Positions 6,527 to 14,697 of a stretch of DNA of 28,331 bases are shown here, one piece after another. Both the position numbers and the translations under genes were made by a program. How positions within the stretch are numbered: the first letter of the stretch is position 1; every line of letters begins with the position of its first letter. Under the pieces are notes generated by a model, which did no database searches, was not told the origin of the DNA, and worked only from the letters and a program-made list of their open reading frames with translations. This DNA is from an uncultured Muribaculaceae bacterium (GTDB lineage Bacteria > Bacteroidota > Bacteroidia > Bacteroidales > Muribaculaceae), in assembly GCA_910583795.1 (NCBI GenBank), contig CAJTZQ010000046.1, positions 1 to 28,331 on the forward strand. Reading direction: 5' to 3'.

Positions 6527-8467
6527 ATGAAACTCAATAAAATTCTTTTTGCAACATTTATGTTTTCTGCGCTTTGTTCTCAAGGTGCGGATATTGATAG
6601 CCCGACAGGTAAGTTGAAGGTAATAACATCAGTAAACGATGAGGGAAAACCTGTCTATTCAGTGATTTGTGACGGTAAAACAGTAATCGATAAGGCTCCG
6701 TTGGGTCTTACTACTGATTTTGCTGATCTTTCAAAAGGTTTGAAAGAAACCGATGTGAAAACGGGAGTGATAAATCGTGAATATGCTCAAGACAAAATCA
6801 AGAAAAGTAAGATAAATGTTTCCGCCACCAATGCCGTAGTTAAGTATGAGGGTGAAGGGGGGAAGCGTATTGATATGGAATGGCACGTTGCCGATGATGG
6901 TGTAGCTTTCAGATATTTGGTTCCGCGTCAGAACGGGAAGGGTTCTATGGTCGTGAAAGATGAGAAAAGCTCTTTTGTATTTCCTGAAGGAACCACTACA
7001 TATCTTACGTCGCAATCTGATCCTATGATAGGATGGAAGCGGACAAAGCCCAGCTATGAGGAATATTACGTAGTGGATGCGCCAATGGATCAAAAGTCGG
7101 AATATGGTCACGGATACACCTTCCCAGCATTGTTTAAAACCCCTGACGGTATATGGACATTGTTGACGGAGACAGGCGTCGATGGATATTATTGCGGTTC
7201 TCATCTCAGCGACTACAAAGATGGAGGTTATTCTATAGCTTTTCCAATGGAAGGGGAGAACAATGGAAATGGAAGTGCAAATCCCGGCGTTGCTCTTCCG
7301 GGAAATACCCCCTGGAGAGTAATGGCAATAGGTGACAATCTTGCCCCGATAGTGGAAACAACGCTTCCCTGGGATCTTGTGGAACCTAAATATGCAACAT
7401 CCAGACCTGCACGTCCGGCAAAAGGGACATGGAGCTGGATTCTCTGGCAGGATGGTAGCATCAATTATGATGATCAGAAAACATATATCGATTTTGCTGC
7501 CGATATGGGTTATGATAATGTCTTGATTGATAACTGGTGGAATACGAACATCGGAGAGAAAAAAATGGAAGAACTTATAAAATACGCCCATTCAAAAGGC
7601 GTGAATCCTATTCTCTGGTATTCTTCTTCCGGTCATTGGAACGATATAGAACAGGGACCCGTCAACAGGATGGATCGTCCTATCGAGAGAAAGAAATGGA
7701 TGAAATGGATGCGTGATAACGGGGTAGACGCCATAAAGGTGGATTTCTTCGGTGGCGACAAACAGGAGACCATGCGTCTTTATGAAGACATCTTGAGCGA
7801 TGCTGCCGATTATGGAATTGATGTTGTGTTTCATGGATGTACACTTCCGAGAGGATGGGAGCGAATGTATCCTAATTTTGTAGGGTCAGAGGCTGTACTT
7901 GCGTCTGAAAACATGATTTTTGATCAAGTGTTTTGCGACAAGGAAGCACTTCATGCCACTCTTCATCCATTTATACGCAATTCAGCTGCTATAATGGAAT
8001 ACGGAGGCTCATTTCTCAATAAGCGTATGAACAAAGGTAACGACGGCGGCAATGTGCGTCGCACAACAGATGCCTTTCAGCTTGCCGTTGCGGTGTTGTT
8101 CCAGAATCCGGTACAGAACTTTGCTTTGGCACCGAACAATCTCACAGACGCTCCCGCCGTTGCGATAGACTTCATGAAGAATGTCCCGACCACCTGGGAT
8201 GACACCAAATATATAGCCGGTGAACCTGGTAAATATGTAGTCATTGCACGCCGTCATGGCGACACATGGTATGTTGCCGGTGTAAGCAATCTTGAGAAAC
8301 CTGTGAAACTCGATCTTTTTCTGCCGATGTTTGAGAAAGGAGCAAAACTTCAGATGATCAACGATAACAAGAATGGGGAGCCTGTGAAGACAGAAATTAC
8401 AGTAAAAAATCCTGAAAAGGTGACTGTAACCCTTAATCCTGCTTCCGGATTTGTTCTTCAGAATTGA
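6527..8467 (+). CDS. Secreted GH97 glycoside hydrolase, alpha-galactosidase-like
   Basis: This is a member of glycoside hydrolase family 97, which removes alpha-linked sugars from oligosaccharides in the periplasm of Bacteroidetes. The 646-residue protein has a signal peptide (residues 1 to about 20), an N-terminal beta-sandwich (about 25-265), a TIM barrel (about 270-555, with KGTWSWILWQDG and GYDNVLIDNWW) and a C-terminal beta domain. D406 in AIKVDFFGG sits where retaining GH97 enzymes have their nucleophile, and E455 in GSEAV is the expected acid. This favours the retaining alpha-galactosidase branch over inverting SusB-type alpha-glucosidases, which are also longer. No susC/susD pair is present, so it stands alone rather than in a visible utilization locus. 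Confidence 0.9.
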   Translation: MKLNKILFATFMFSALCSQGADIDSPTGKLKVITSVNDEGKPVYSVICDGKTVIDKAPLGLTTDFADLSKGLKETDVKTGVINREYAQDKIKKSKINVSATNAVVKYEGEGGKRIDMEWHVADDGVAFRYLVPRQNGKGSMVVKDEKSSFVFPEGTTTYLTSQSDPMIGWKRTKPSYEEYYVVDAPMDQKSEYGHGYTFPALFKTPDGIWTLLTETGVDGYYCGSHLSDYKDGGYSIAFPMEGENNGNGSANPGVALPGNTPWRVMAIGDNLAPIVETTLPWDLVEPKYATSRPARPAKGTWSWILWQDGSINYDDQKTYIDFAADMGYDNVLIDNWWNTNIGEKKMEELIKYAHSKGVNPILWYSSSGHWNDIEQGPVNRMDRPIERKKWMKWMRDNGVDAIKVDFFGGDKQETMRLYEDILSDAADYGIDVVFHGCTLPRGWERMYPNFVGSEAVLASENMIFDQVFCDKEALHATLHPFIRNSAAIMEYGGSFLNKRMNKGNDGGNVRRTTDAFQLAVAVLFQNPVQNFALAPNNLTDAPAVAIDFMKNVPTTWDDTKYIAGEPGKYVVIARRHGDTWYVAGVSNLEKPVKLDLFLPMFEKGAKLQMINDNKNGEPVKTEITVKNPEKVTVTLNPASGFVLQN

Positions 8468-8482
8468 TTCGGATAATATGTA

Positions 8483-8522
8483 AAAAATCGGCATCTGGAT
8501 TTTTAGACAGATGCCGATTTTT
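8483..8522. terminator. Bidirectional intrinsic terminator between GH97 and the TlpA-like gene
   Basis: AAAAATCGGCATCTG (8483-8497) and CAGATGCCGATTTTT (8508-8522) form a 15-bp perfect stem with a 10-base loop. The A/T ends supply a U-tract in either direction. It lies between two convergent genes and can stop transcription from both. Confidence 0.9.
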
Positions 8523-8543
8523 ATTTTAAGATGTTAATGAGAA

Positions 8544-9647
8544 TTATTTCCCCATAAGTTCTTTGAGCTTGTCGAAGAAGGCGGGATCATGTCCGACAGT
8601 GATATTGGCGATCTTCCCTTCAGGATTGATGATTGCTTTTGTAGGAAAACCTGAAACAGCATAATCATTAAGCACTGAAGAAGTTTCGGGATTGTAGACA
8701 TTCACCCAGGGAAGTTCGTATTTTTCGACTCCCTTTTTCCAAGCCTCCTGATCTTCACGGCAGTCTACACCGATGATCTCAAGTTCTCCTTTATATTTTT
8801 CGTATGCTTCTTTAAGCTCGGGGAATCCTTTGATACACCAAGGACACCAGCTTCCCCAGAAGTCAAGAATCACCCATTTCCCTTTGAAATCGGAAAGGCT
8901 AACCATTTTGCCGTTGAGATCCTCAAGAGTAAAGTTAGGGGCAACTACATTACCTGAAGAAAGTTCTTTAAGTTTGCGTTCCTTAGCGAGGCTCTGTTGC
9001 ACCATTTCATTCTGACGTTGCACAAGGGGATAAACAGCAGAAGTTTTAGCCCTTTCACCAAGATGTTTATATGCATTGTCGAAATCCTCACCCTGAAGGT
9101 TCATGATTGCGATGCATGAAGCGGTAGATGTAGGATTCTCTTCGATGAAATCTTTTATCGCATCAAGGAAGCTGCCATAAATTTCCTGCATTTTCTGACG
9201 ATCGGGGTTTTCAGAAGAAGCAATCTCATTGATTTGCTTTACAAAAGGAGCCTCAATTTCATCAATCTTGTTCATGTCGTCGACAAGAGCGGACCCCGAC
9301 ATGTTGTAGTCAATAGGTTCAAGTGAGGCAATCTCCACAACGACATCGTCTCCCGGGAGAGCATATACAGGTATGTAAGATCTTTCACCTGTGACGATCT
9401 GGAAACTGTATCCCCCGTTGTCTGTGCCGATGGGGAGAACAGCCGCATTATCCTTGACAGGAACCTTGGTGGAGACTGTTCCTCTCTCTGCTCGACTTTT
9501 TGCATTGGCGAGATTAAGGATAGTGGTGTAGTTGTAATCCAGGGAGTCAAGTCCGGAATTTGCGGGCATTTTGACAGTGATGTCAGCCATTGCGGGAAGA
9601 GCGCACATGACAAGGACGGATAGTCCAGCAGCTAATAGCTTTTTCAT
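8544..9647 (-). CDS. Exported TlpA-like thioredoxin-fold protein
   Basis: This is a predicted periplasmic or envelope thiol-disulfide protein of 367 residues. The signal peptide (about 1-21) ends in ALPAMA. A beta-rich N-terminal region and a helical linker follow, as in Bacteroidetes TlpA-like proteins with a DUF4369-type N-terminus. The thioredoxin domain starts near residue 238 (VAPNFTLEDLNGKMVSLSDFKGKW). Its active site is W-C268-P-W-C271, and a cis-proline site is seen in SGFPTKAII. Such proteins reduce disulfides on the outer face of the inner membrane; the partner is unknown. A TACATTTG element at 9660-9653 lies only five bases before the ATG, which would imply a nearly leaderless message, but it lacks a clear -33 partner. 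Confidence 0.88.
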   Translation of the reverse strand: MKKLLAAGLSVLVMCALPAMADITVKMPANSGLDSLDYNYTTILNLANAKSRAERGTVSTKVPVKDNAAVLPIGTDNGGYSFQIVTGERSYIPVYALPGDDVVVEIASLEPIDYNMSGSALVDDMNKIDEIEAPFVKQINEIASSENPDRQKMQEIYGSFLDAIKDFIEENPTSTASCIAIMNLQGEDFDNAYKHLGERAKTSAVYPLVQRQNEMVQQSLAKERKLKELSSGNVVAPNFTLEDLNGKMVSLSDFKGKWVILDFWGSWCPWCIKGFPELKEAYEKYKGELEIIGVDCREDQEAWKKGVEKYELPWVNVYNPETSSVLNDYAVSGFPTKAIINPEGKIANITVGHDPAFFDKLKELMGK

Positions 9648-9746
9648 ATTAACAAATGTATGTGTTATTGGGTATATATGTATATACGTTTTATTTGATA
9701 GAATAATATATCAAAAATTTAAAATCGCTTATTATATTGATAACGT

Positions 9747-10631
9747 CTATGATTCTATTATAGTTTTGTGGAGCAGATTCATGAACTGGTAATTCTTAAG
9801 TCCCCATTTAGGTTCCACCACGAGTCCGGGAGGGCTTTGCGACAGAAACCGTTCGATAACGATACTATCTGGGACAATTTTAATAATCTCCACACAAAGA
9901 TCGAGGTATTCATCTAAAGAGAATGGTTGCAGGTCAATCTCTCCCGCCTCCCATTGGCGGCAGAGTGGAGTGTCTTTCAATATCTGTAGTTGATGAAGCT
10001 TGAGAGTTTCGATAGGGAGTCCGCATGCCGCCTTTACATTTGCAAGAATCTGTTGACGGTCTTCACCCGGCAATCCTGCAATCAGATGGAGTCCGCAACG
10101 TATACCCTTATCGGCGGCACGATTGACGGCATCTGAGACATCTTTCCAGGTATGATGACGGTTTATTGCCGAAAGGGTTTGATCGGATGACGTTTCCGCT
10201 CCGATTTCAAGAAACACCGGAAGACGGAGATTGATGTCGGCAAGCAGGTTAATAACCCTATCAGGGAGAGTATCGGGACGAGTGCCTATCACGAGTCCTA
10301 CTATGTCTTTGCATCCTATGGCTTCCTCATACATATTCTTCAGCAGGTCAATGTCTTGGGAATACGTATTTGTATATGCTTGGAAATAGGCAAGATACTT
10401 CATCTGTGGATATTTCCTTGCGAAAAAAGCCTTCCCTTTCTCAATCTGAAGACTTATCGGTTCTTTTTCCATGCAATAAGCCGGAGAGAAAGAATCGTTG
10501 CGACAATAAGAACATCCTCCGATGCCGATAGTACCGTCGCGGTTGGGACAAGAAAACCCGGCGTTGACAGAGATTTTCTGCACTTTGACGCCGGGAAATA
10601 TATTGTTTAGATAATCGGAATAGGAGATCAT
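9747..10631 (-). CDS. Radical SAM protein of the TIGR01212/YhcC family
   Basis: This 294-residue protein belongs to the Elp3/MiaB-like radical SAM group whose biological role is not settled. The motif is CPNRDGTIGIGGCSYC, a C-x10-C-x2-C arrangement that binds the [4Fe-4S] cluster and differs from the usual C-x3-C-x2-C. VGLVIGTRPDTLPD and VFLEIGAETSSDQTL are typical of the family. The frame is open upstream to 10700, but that part is cysteine-rich nonsense overlapping aroC. The ATG at 10631 forms an ATGA overlap with the aroC stop (10628-10631) and is the better start. It is the last gene of the rho-ybaK-aroC group. Confidence 0.88.
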   Translation of the reverse strand: MISYSDYLNNIFPGVKVQKISVNAGFSCPNRDGTIGIGGCSYCRNDSFSPAYCMEKEPISLQIEKGKAFFARKYPQMKYLAYFQAYTNTYSQDIDLLKNMYEEAIGCKDIVGLVIGTRPDTLPDRVINLLADINLRLPVFLEIGAETSSDQTLSAINRHHTWKDVSDAVNRAADKGIRCGLHLIAGLPGEDRQQILANVKAACGLPIETLKLHQLQILKDTPLCRQWEAGEIDLQPFSLDEYLDLCVEIIKIVPDSIVIERFLSQSPPGLVVEPKWGLKNYQFMNLLHKTIIES

Positions 10632-11689
10632 ACGAGATAGTCTGCAATGACAAGAGCCGCCATAGCTTTCACAACATGAACAGCACGCACGGCAACACAT
10701 GGATCGTGTCGCCCGGCGGGGTTCAATATTGTGGCATTTCCATTGGTGTCGACGGTGTCGATAGGTTTGAGCAAAGTAGGGGTCGGTTTGAATGCGACAG
10801 AGAAATATATAGGCATCCCGTTAGATATCCCTCCTTGTATGCCTCCACTGAAATTGGTAGATGTTTTCAGAGGATCTCCTTCATGTTCAGAAGCAACAAA
10901 CTTATCTGCGGTTTCGCTTCCAAACGAAGAGGAAGCCCGGAAACCAATCCCATATTCGAATCCTTTCGCAGCATTTATACTCATCATAGCTGCAGCAAGG
11001 GCCGCATGGAGTTTATCAGCCACAGGATTACCAATTCCGGCAGGGAGTCCTGTAATCAGGCAGCTTACCCGCCCACCGACACTGTCTCCAGCCTTTTTCG
11101 TCTCCTTTACAAACTCTTCCATAGCGAGCCTGATGTCGGGATTGACTTCCAGTCTGAAAGGATTCTCAGGATTTGTCATCAATCCGTCGAATATATCGCC
11201 GGCAGTCACAGGGCCTACTTGAGTGAGAGCCGATTGTATCGTGATTCCTTTTGATTCCAGCCATTGAGCCGCCAAGGCACCTGCCACAACCCAATTGACG
11301 GTTTCCCTTGCACTTGAGCGACCTCCTCCACGATGATCTCGGATTCCGTAACGCTTTATGTAGGTGTAGTCTGCATGATTGGGACGATACACTTTTGCCA
11401 TCTCGTCATAGTCTGAGGAATGATGGTCGGAGTTTCTGACAATAAAGCCGATAGGAGTGCCGAGAGTTATTCCGTCGGGAGATATCCCGGATAGAAATTC
11501 GGGAGTGTCTGTCTCGTTGCGGGCTGTCACAAGTGGAGAAGATCCCGGCCGCCGCTTGGCTATTTCTGCAAGCAACGCATCAAAATCAATCTTGAAACCG
11601 GCAGGAAAACCATCTATCACGCCCCCCATTGCAGGTCCGTGACTTTCTCCAAAAGTGGTCAGTGTGAGATTCTTTCCAAAAGTATTCAT
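10628..11689 (-). CDS. aroC: Chorismate synthase
   Basis: This enzyme converts 5-enolpyruvylshikimate-3-phosphate to chorismate, the last step of the shikimate pathway, using reduced FMN. The 353-residue protein contains the family signatures TFGESHGPAMG near the N-terminus, RRPGSSPLVTARNETD, and RDHRGGGRSSARET. Length and motifs are complete, and no disruption is visible. The start overlaps the ybaK stop as ATGA (11686-11689) and the stop overlaps the radical SAM gene in the same manner. The coupling with ybaK and rho is probably only transcriptional convenience. Confidence 0.97.
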   Translation of the reverse strand: MNTFGKNLTLTTFGESHGPAMGGVIDGFPAGFKIDFDALLAEIAKRRPGSSPLVTARNETDTPEFLSGISPDGITLGTPIGFIVRNSDHHSSDYDEMAKVYRPNHADYTYIKRYGIRDHRGGGRSSARETVNWVVAGALAAQWLESKGITIQSALTQVGPVTAGDIFDGLMTNPENPFRLEVNPDIRLAMEEFVKETKKAGDSVGGRVSCLITGLPAGIGNPVADKLHAALAAAMMSINAAKGFEYGIGFRASSSFGSETADKFVASEHEGDPLKTSTNFSGGIQGGISNGMPIYFSVAFKPTPTLLKPIDTVDTNGNATILNPAGRHDPCVAVRAVHVVKAMAALVIADYLV

Positions 11690-12165
11690 TGAACTGTGAC
11701 GATGTCGGCAAATGAAGCATCCGCTGCTTTTGCAAGATCTAAAGGTGATAATTTAAGTTGAAGCCCACGCTTTCCGGCACTGACATAAATGAAAGGGAAA
11801 TTTTGGGCATCTTCATTGATGAAAGTGGGGTAGTGCTTCTTCATGCCGATCGATGTGCATCCTCCCCTGATATATCCGGTGAGGGGGAGCAGCTCTTTCA
11901 TAGCAATCATCTCCACCTTTTTATTACCTGATACTTTTGCCGCTTTTTTCAAGTCGACTTCCCGATTGCCGGCAACAACACAAACGATAATGCCGGTCTT
12001 GTCGCCTCTAAGCACGAGGGTCTTGAATACCTGTTCGATTGGTTCCCCAAGTTCATTGGCTACATGGTCAGCAGCAAGGTTGTCAGGGTCGACAGTATAT
12101 TCCACCAGCTCATATTTGATTTTAAGCCGGTCGAGGATTCTTGCGGCGTTAGTTTTTTCGCTCAT
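11686..12165 (-). CDS. ybaK: Cys-tRNA(Pro) deacylase, YbaK/EbsC family
   Basis: This is a 159-residue single-domain editing enzyme that hydrolyses cysteine mischarged on tRNA-Pro. The fold and motifs fit YbaK: NAARILDRLKIKYELVEY at the start, VFKTLVLRGDKTG, GNREVDLKKAAKVSG containing the conserved lysine region, and GYIRGGCTSIGMKK towards the end. The ATG at 12165 lies ten bases after the rho stop, which suggests that it is transcribed with rho. Related ProX or YeaK deacylases are the alternatives, but GGCTSIG favours YbaK. Confidence 0.93.
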   Translation of the reverse strand: MSEKTNAARILDRLKIKYELVEYTVDPDNLAADHVANELGEPIEQVFKTLVLRGDKTGIIVCVVAGNREVDLKKAAKVSGNKKVEMIAMKELLPLTGYIRGGCTSIGMKKHYPTFINEDAQNFPFIYVSAGKRGLQLKLSPLDLAKAADASFADIVTVQ

Positions 12166-12175
12166 ATCGGTTTGA

Positions 12176-14329
12176 TCACTTATCCATTGTCACGAGGAGT
12201 TCCTCGTTGTTTCTTGTCATCTCCATACGCTTCTTGATGAATTCCATTGCCTCGAGAGAATTCATGTCGGCAAGATAGTTTCTAAGCACCCACATGCGGT
12301 TGAGAGTCTCTTGAGGGAGCAACAAGTCATCGCGTCGAGTTGAGGATGCGATGATATCCACAGCGGGGAATATGCGTTTGTTAGAAAGCTTACGGTCAAG
12401 CTGAAGCTCCATGTTGCCGGTGCCTTTGAATTCTTCGAAGATGACTTCGTCCATCTTGGATGAAGTTTCGGTTAGCGCAGTGGCGATGATTGTAAGGGAA
12501 CCTCCGTTTTCAATGTTACGGGCGGCGCCAAAGAATCTCTTGGGACGCTGAAGTGCATTGGCGTCGACACCACCTGAAAGGATTTTGCCGGATGCAGGAG
12601 AAACAGTATTGAAAGCACGCGCAAGACGTGTGATCGAGTCGAGCATTATCACCACATCGTGTCCGCATTCCACCAGTCGTTTAGCCTTTTCAAGAACGAT
12701 ATTTGCAATCTTTACATGGCGTTCTGCCGGCTCGTCAAAAGTGGATGCGATTACTTCGGCGTTGACACTACGTGCCATGTCAGTCACTTCCTCAGGACGT
12801 TCATCTATAAGAAGCATTATAATATATGTCTCCGGATGATTTTCGGAGATGGCATTCGCTATGTCTTTGAGCAGGATGGTTTTACCTGTTTTGGGAGGAG
12901 CCACAATAAGTGCACGCTGACCTTTGCCGATGGGAGAGAACATATCGACAACGCGTGTCGAAATATTTGCGTATTTACCTTTTGTAATCTCAAATTTTTC
13001 ATCAGGGAAAAGCGGCACGAGATGTTCGAAGGGGACACGGTCACGCACAATTTCGGGAGAAAGCCCATTGATGGAAAGAACTTTTACGAGAGGATAATAT
13101 TTGTCTCCTTCGCGGGGAGGACGTATTGAAGCCTCTACAACGTCACCGGTCTTAAGCCCGTATTCTTTGATTTGATTTTGAGAAACGTATACATCGTCAG
13201 GACTGCTGAGATAGTTATAGTCTCCGGAGCGAAGGAATCCGAATCCTTCAGGTGTGACTTCAAGCACACCGTATGCGTTTAGAATTCCTGAAAGGTCATA
13301 TTCTTCAGGTTGTGGAGCAACAGCAACGTTAAATCCTTGACGTTGCATTCTTTGCAATTTCTTAAGCTGGTTTTTCTGTTGTTTGGAAAGAGGTTGTTGA
13401 GATGTTGCTCCGGGTTCTCTCATCTGGATGGGCTGAGCCTGTGGTGTAGGCAATGCAGCTTCTTCAGCTACTGGAGGCTGCTGAGGTGCAGGACGCGATT
13501 CTTTCGTAGCTTCACGATGTCCTCTCGGAGTGAAAGTTTTTCCTTTTGTTGGAGTGAAGAATGAAGTAAGGGATAATCCTTCGTTTTGCCCAGGCTTTTG
13601 ATTGCGGGGAGTGAAAACTTTTAATTTAGGACGTTCCTCTTCTTGGGAAACAGATCCTTGAGTATTGTGTTCTTCAACAGAGCGATCTCCTTGATTGCTT
13701 TCGGATGCGGAAGTATCGGTGTTGTCAGTGAAGGATGATTCGGTAGATGTCTCTGTATCAGCTTGTGACTGAGCCTCGCCCTTATCCTGATCTTCAGTCA
13801 ATTCGGGCGCATTGATTATCGTTAATGCTGTAGACTCCTGATTTTGCAGCATGTTGTCTGTCTGCATATCCTGATTATTGTTTGCAGGTTTCTTACCTCT
13901 TTTCTTGGTTTGGGGGGTAAGCTCGGCAACTATGTTCAAATCTTCCTGGGGAAGAGAATTTTTTGGCTTTCTTCCTCTTCTTTTGGGAGTTGGAAGTTCA
14001 TCAGCCATAAAAGGTTCGAAATTATTCTGTAATGACATTTCGTTTTCAGGCGTTCCTTGTTCAGAGGATTGTGCATCAGTTTTTTCTACAGCGGTATTGT
14101 CTGTAGATTTTTTGTTTTTCTTCTGTCGAGGTTCTTTTGTCTTTGCGGTTTTCTTTTTCTCGCCATTTTTGGAGACGATGTCTTTAGCCGAAGACTCAGC
14201 CTGCTGGTCAAGTATTGCTTCGATAAATTCATCGCGTGATGCGGAACCCGCTTTTTTTATCCCCATAGATTCAGCTGTTTCTCTAATTTGGGCATCGTCC
14301 ATGGTTTCAAAGTCGTTGATGTGGAACAT
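12176..14329 (-). CDS. rho: Transcription termination factor Rho with a long disordered N-terminal insertion
   Basis: This RNA-dependent ATPase and helicase terminates transcripts. At 717 residues it is about 300 longer than the E. coli protein. Residues 1-44 form the helical Rho N-domain. Residues about 45-340 are low-complexity, rich in Q, N, S, T, E and K, with basic RRGRKPK and KKRGKKP patches and three FTP motifs (239-241, 258-260, 266-268). The RNA-binding cold-shock fold is at about 347-425 (GVLEVTPEGFGFLRS). The ATPase core follows with Walker A APPKTGKT (477-484), LLIDERPEEVTD and the Q-loop/R-loop region. Comparable disordered insertions in Bacteroides Rho have been linked to condensate formation. 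It heads the ybaK-aroC operon and has a long leader. Confidence 0.97.
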   Translation of the reverse strand: MFHINDFETMDDAQIRETAESMGIKKAGSASRDEFIEAILDQQAESSAKDIVSKNGEKKKTAKTKEPRQKKNKKSTDNTAVEKTDAQSSEQGTPENEMSLQNNFEPFMADELPTPKRRGRKPKNSLPQEDLNIVAELTPQTKKRGKKPANNNQDMQTDNMLQNQESTALTIINAPELTEDQDKGEAQSQADTETSTESSFTDNTDTSASESNQGDRSVEEHNTQGSVSQEEERPKLKVFTPRNQKPGQNEGLSLTSFFTPTKGKTFTPRGHREATKESRPAPQQPPVAEEAALPTPQAQPIQMREPGATSQQPLSKQQKNQLKKLQRMQRQGFNVAVAPQPEEYDLSGILNAYGVLEVTPEGFGFLRSGDYNYLSSPDDVYVSQNQIKEYGLKTGDVVEASIRPPREGDKYYPLVKVLSINGLSPEIVRDRVPFEHLVPLFPDEKFEITKGKYANISTRVVDMFSPIGKGQRALIVAPPKTGKTILLKDIANAISENHPETYIIMLLIDERPEEVTDMARSVNAEVIASTFDEPAERHVKIANIVLEKAKRLVECGHDVVIMLDSITRLARAFNTVSPASGKILSGGVDANALQRPKRFFGAARNIENGGSLTIIATALTETSSKMDEVIFEEFKGTGNMELQLDRKLSNKRIFPAVDIIASSTRRDDLLLPQETLNRMWVLRNYLADMNSLEAMEFIKKRMEMTRNNEELLVTMDK

Positions 14330-14604
14330 AAAAATGAATTATGTTATAGGATTATTGTCGTCACCAGTCTTGAATGCCGCTAAACATGTAGGCACAAAAT
14401 GAACCTAATAGAGGAGAAAGGTAATAAAACTGATGAGGAAATTATATGTTTTAGAAAAGATTGAGGATTGCCGTTCAGTTTCATCCGTGTGATCCGTTAT
14501 CATACAACAATAACGAGTATTAGATAAAATGAAAATATAATGTTGGAACGACATTCCTGAATGCGCCCGGAATCTCTGGCGCCATGAAATGTGATGCAAA
14601 TTTA
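14330..14604 (-). promoter_or_regulatory. Leader of rho with a possible upstream peptide
   Basis: The predicted transcript start near 14591 leaves about 260 bases before the rho ATG. A 21-codon frame (14585-14520, beginning MAPEIPGAF) starts only a few bases after that start site. A GCGCC/GGCGC inverted repeat and a pyrimidine-rich stretch (CTTTCTCCTCTATT on the minus strand) are also present. E. coli rho has a leader of similar size with a short peptide gene and autoregulates by termination there, so the same is plausible here. No longer protein gene is convincing in this gap. Confidence 0.45.
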
Positions 14605-14628
14605 GAAAAAAAATCCAATTCACACAAA
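14597..14628 (-). promoter_or_regulatory. Promoter of rho
   Basis: On the minus strand, TTTG (14628-14625) is followed by 20 bases and TAAATTTG (14604-14597), a full match to the Bacteroidetes consensus with the same spacing as the tRNA-His promoter. It lies about 270 bases upstream of the rho start codon. Confidence 0.68.
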
Positions 14629-14697
14629 TTATAAACAATAAAATATGATAAAAGTTTAATCTTCAAACTTTAAGTGTGCTTCCGAAGCTAATATGTT

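Noticed and set aside
10632..10700. Longer radical SAM protein with a cysteine-rich N-terminus
   Set aside because: The extra 23 codons overlap aroC and read through its 3' end; the ATGA overlap at 10628-10631 gives the natural start.
14405..14638. 77-codon minus-strand frame between rho and tilS
   Set aside because: It runs across the rho promoter and leader, has no recognizable sequence and an aromatic-rich composition typical of chance frames in AT-rich DNA.
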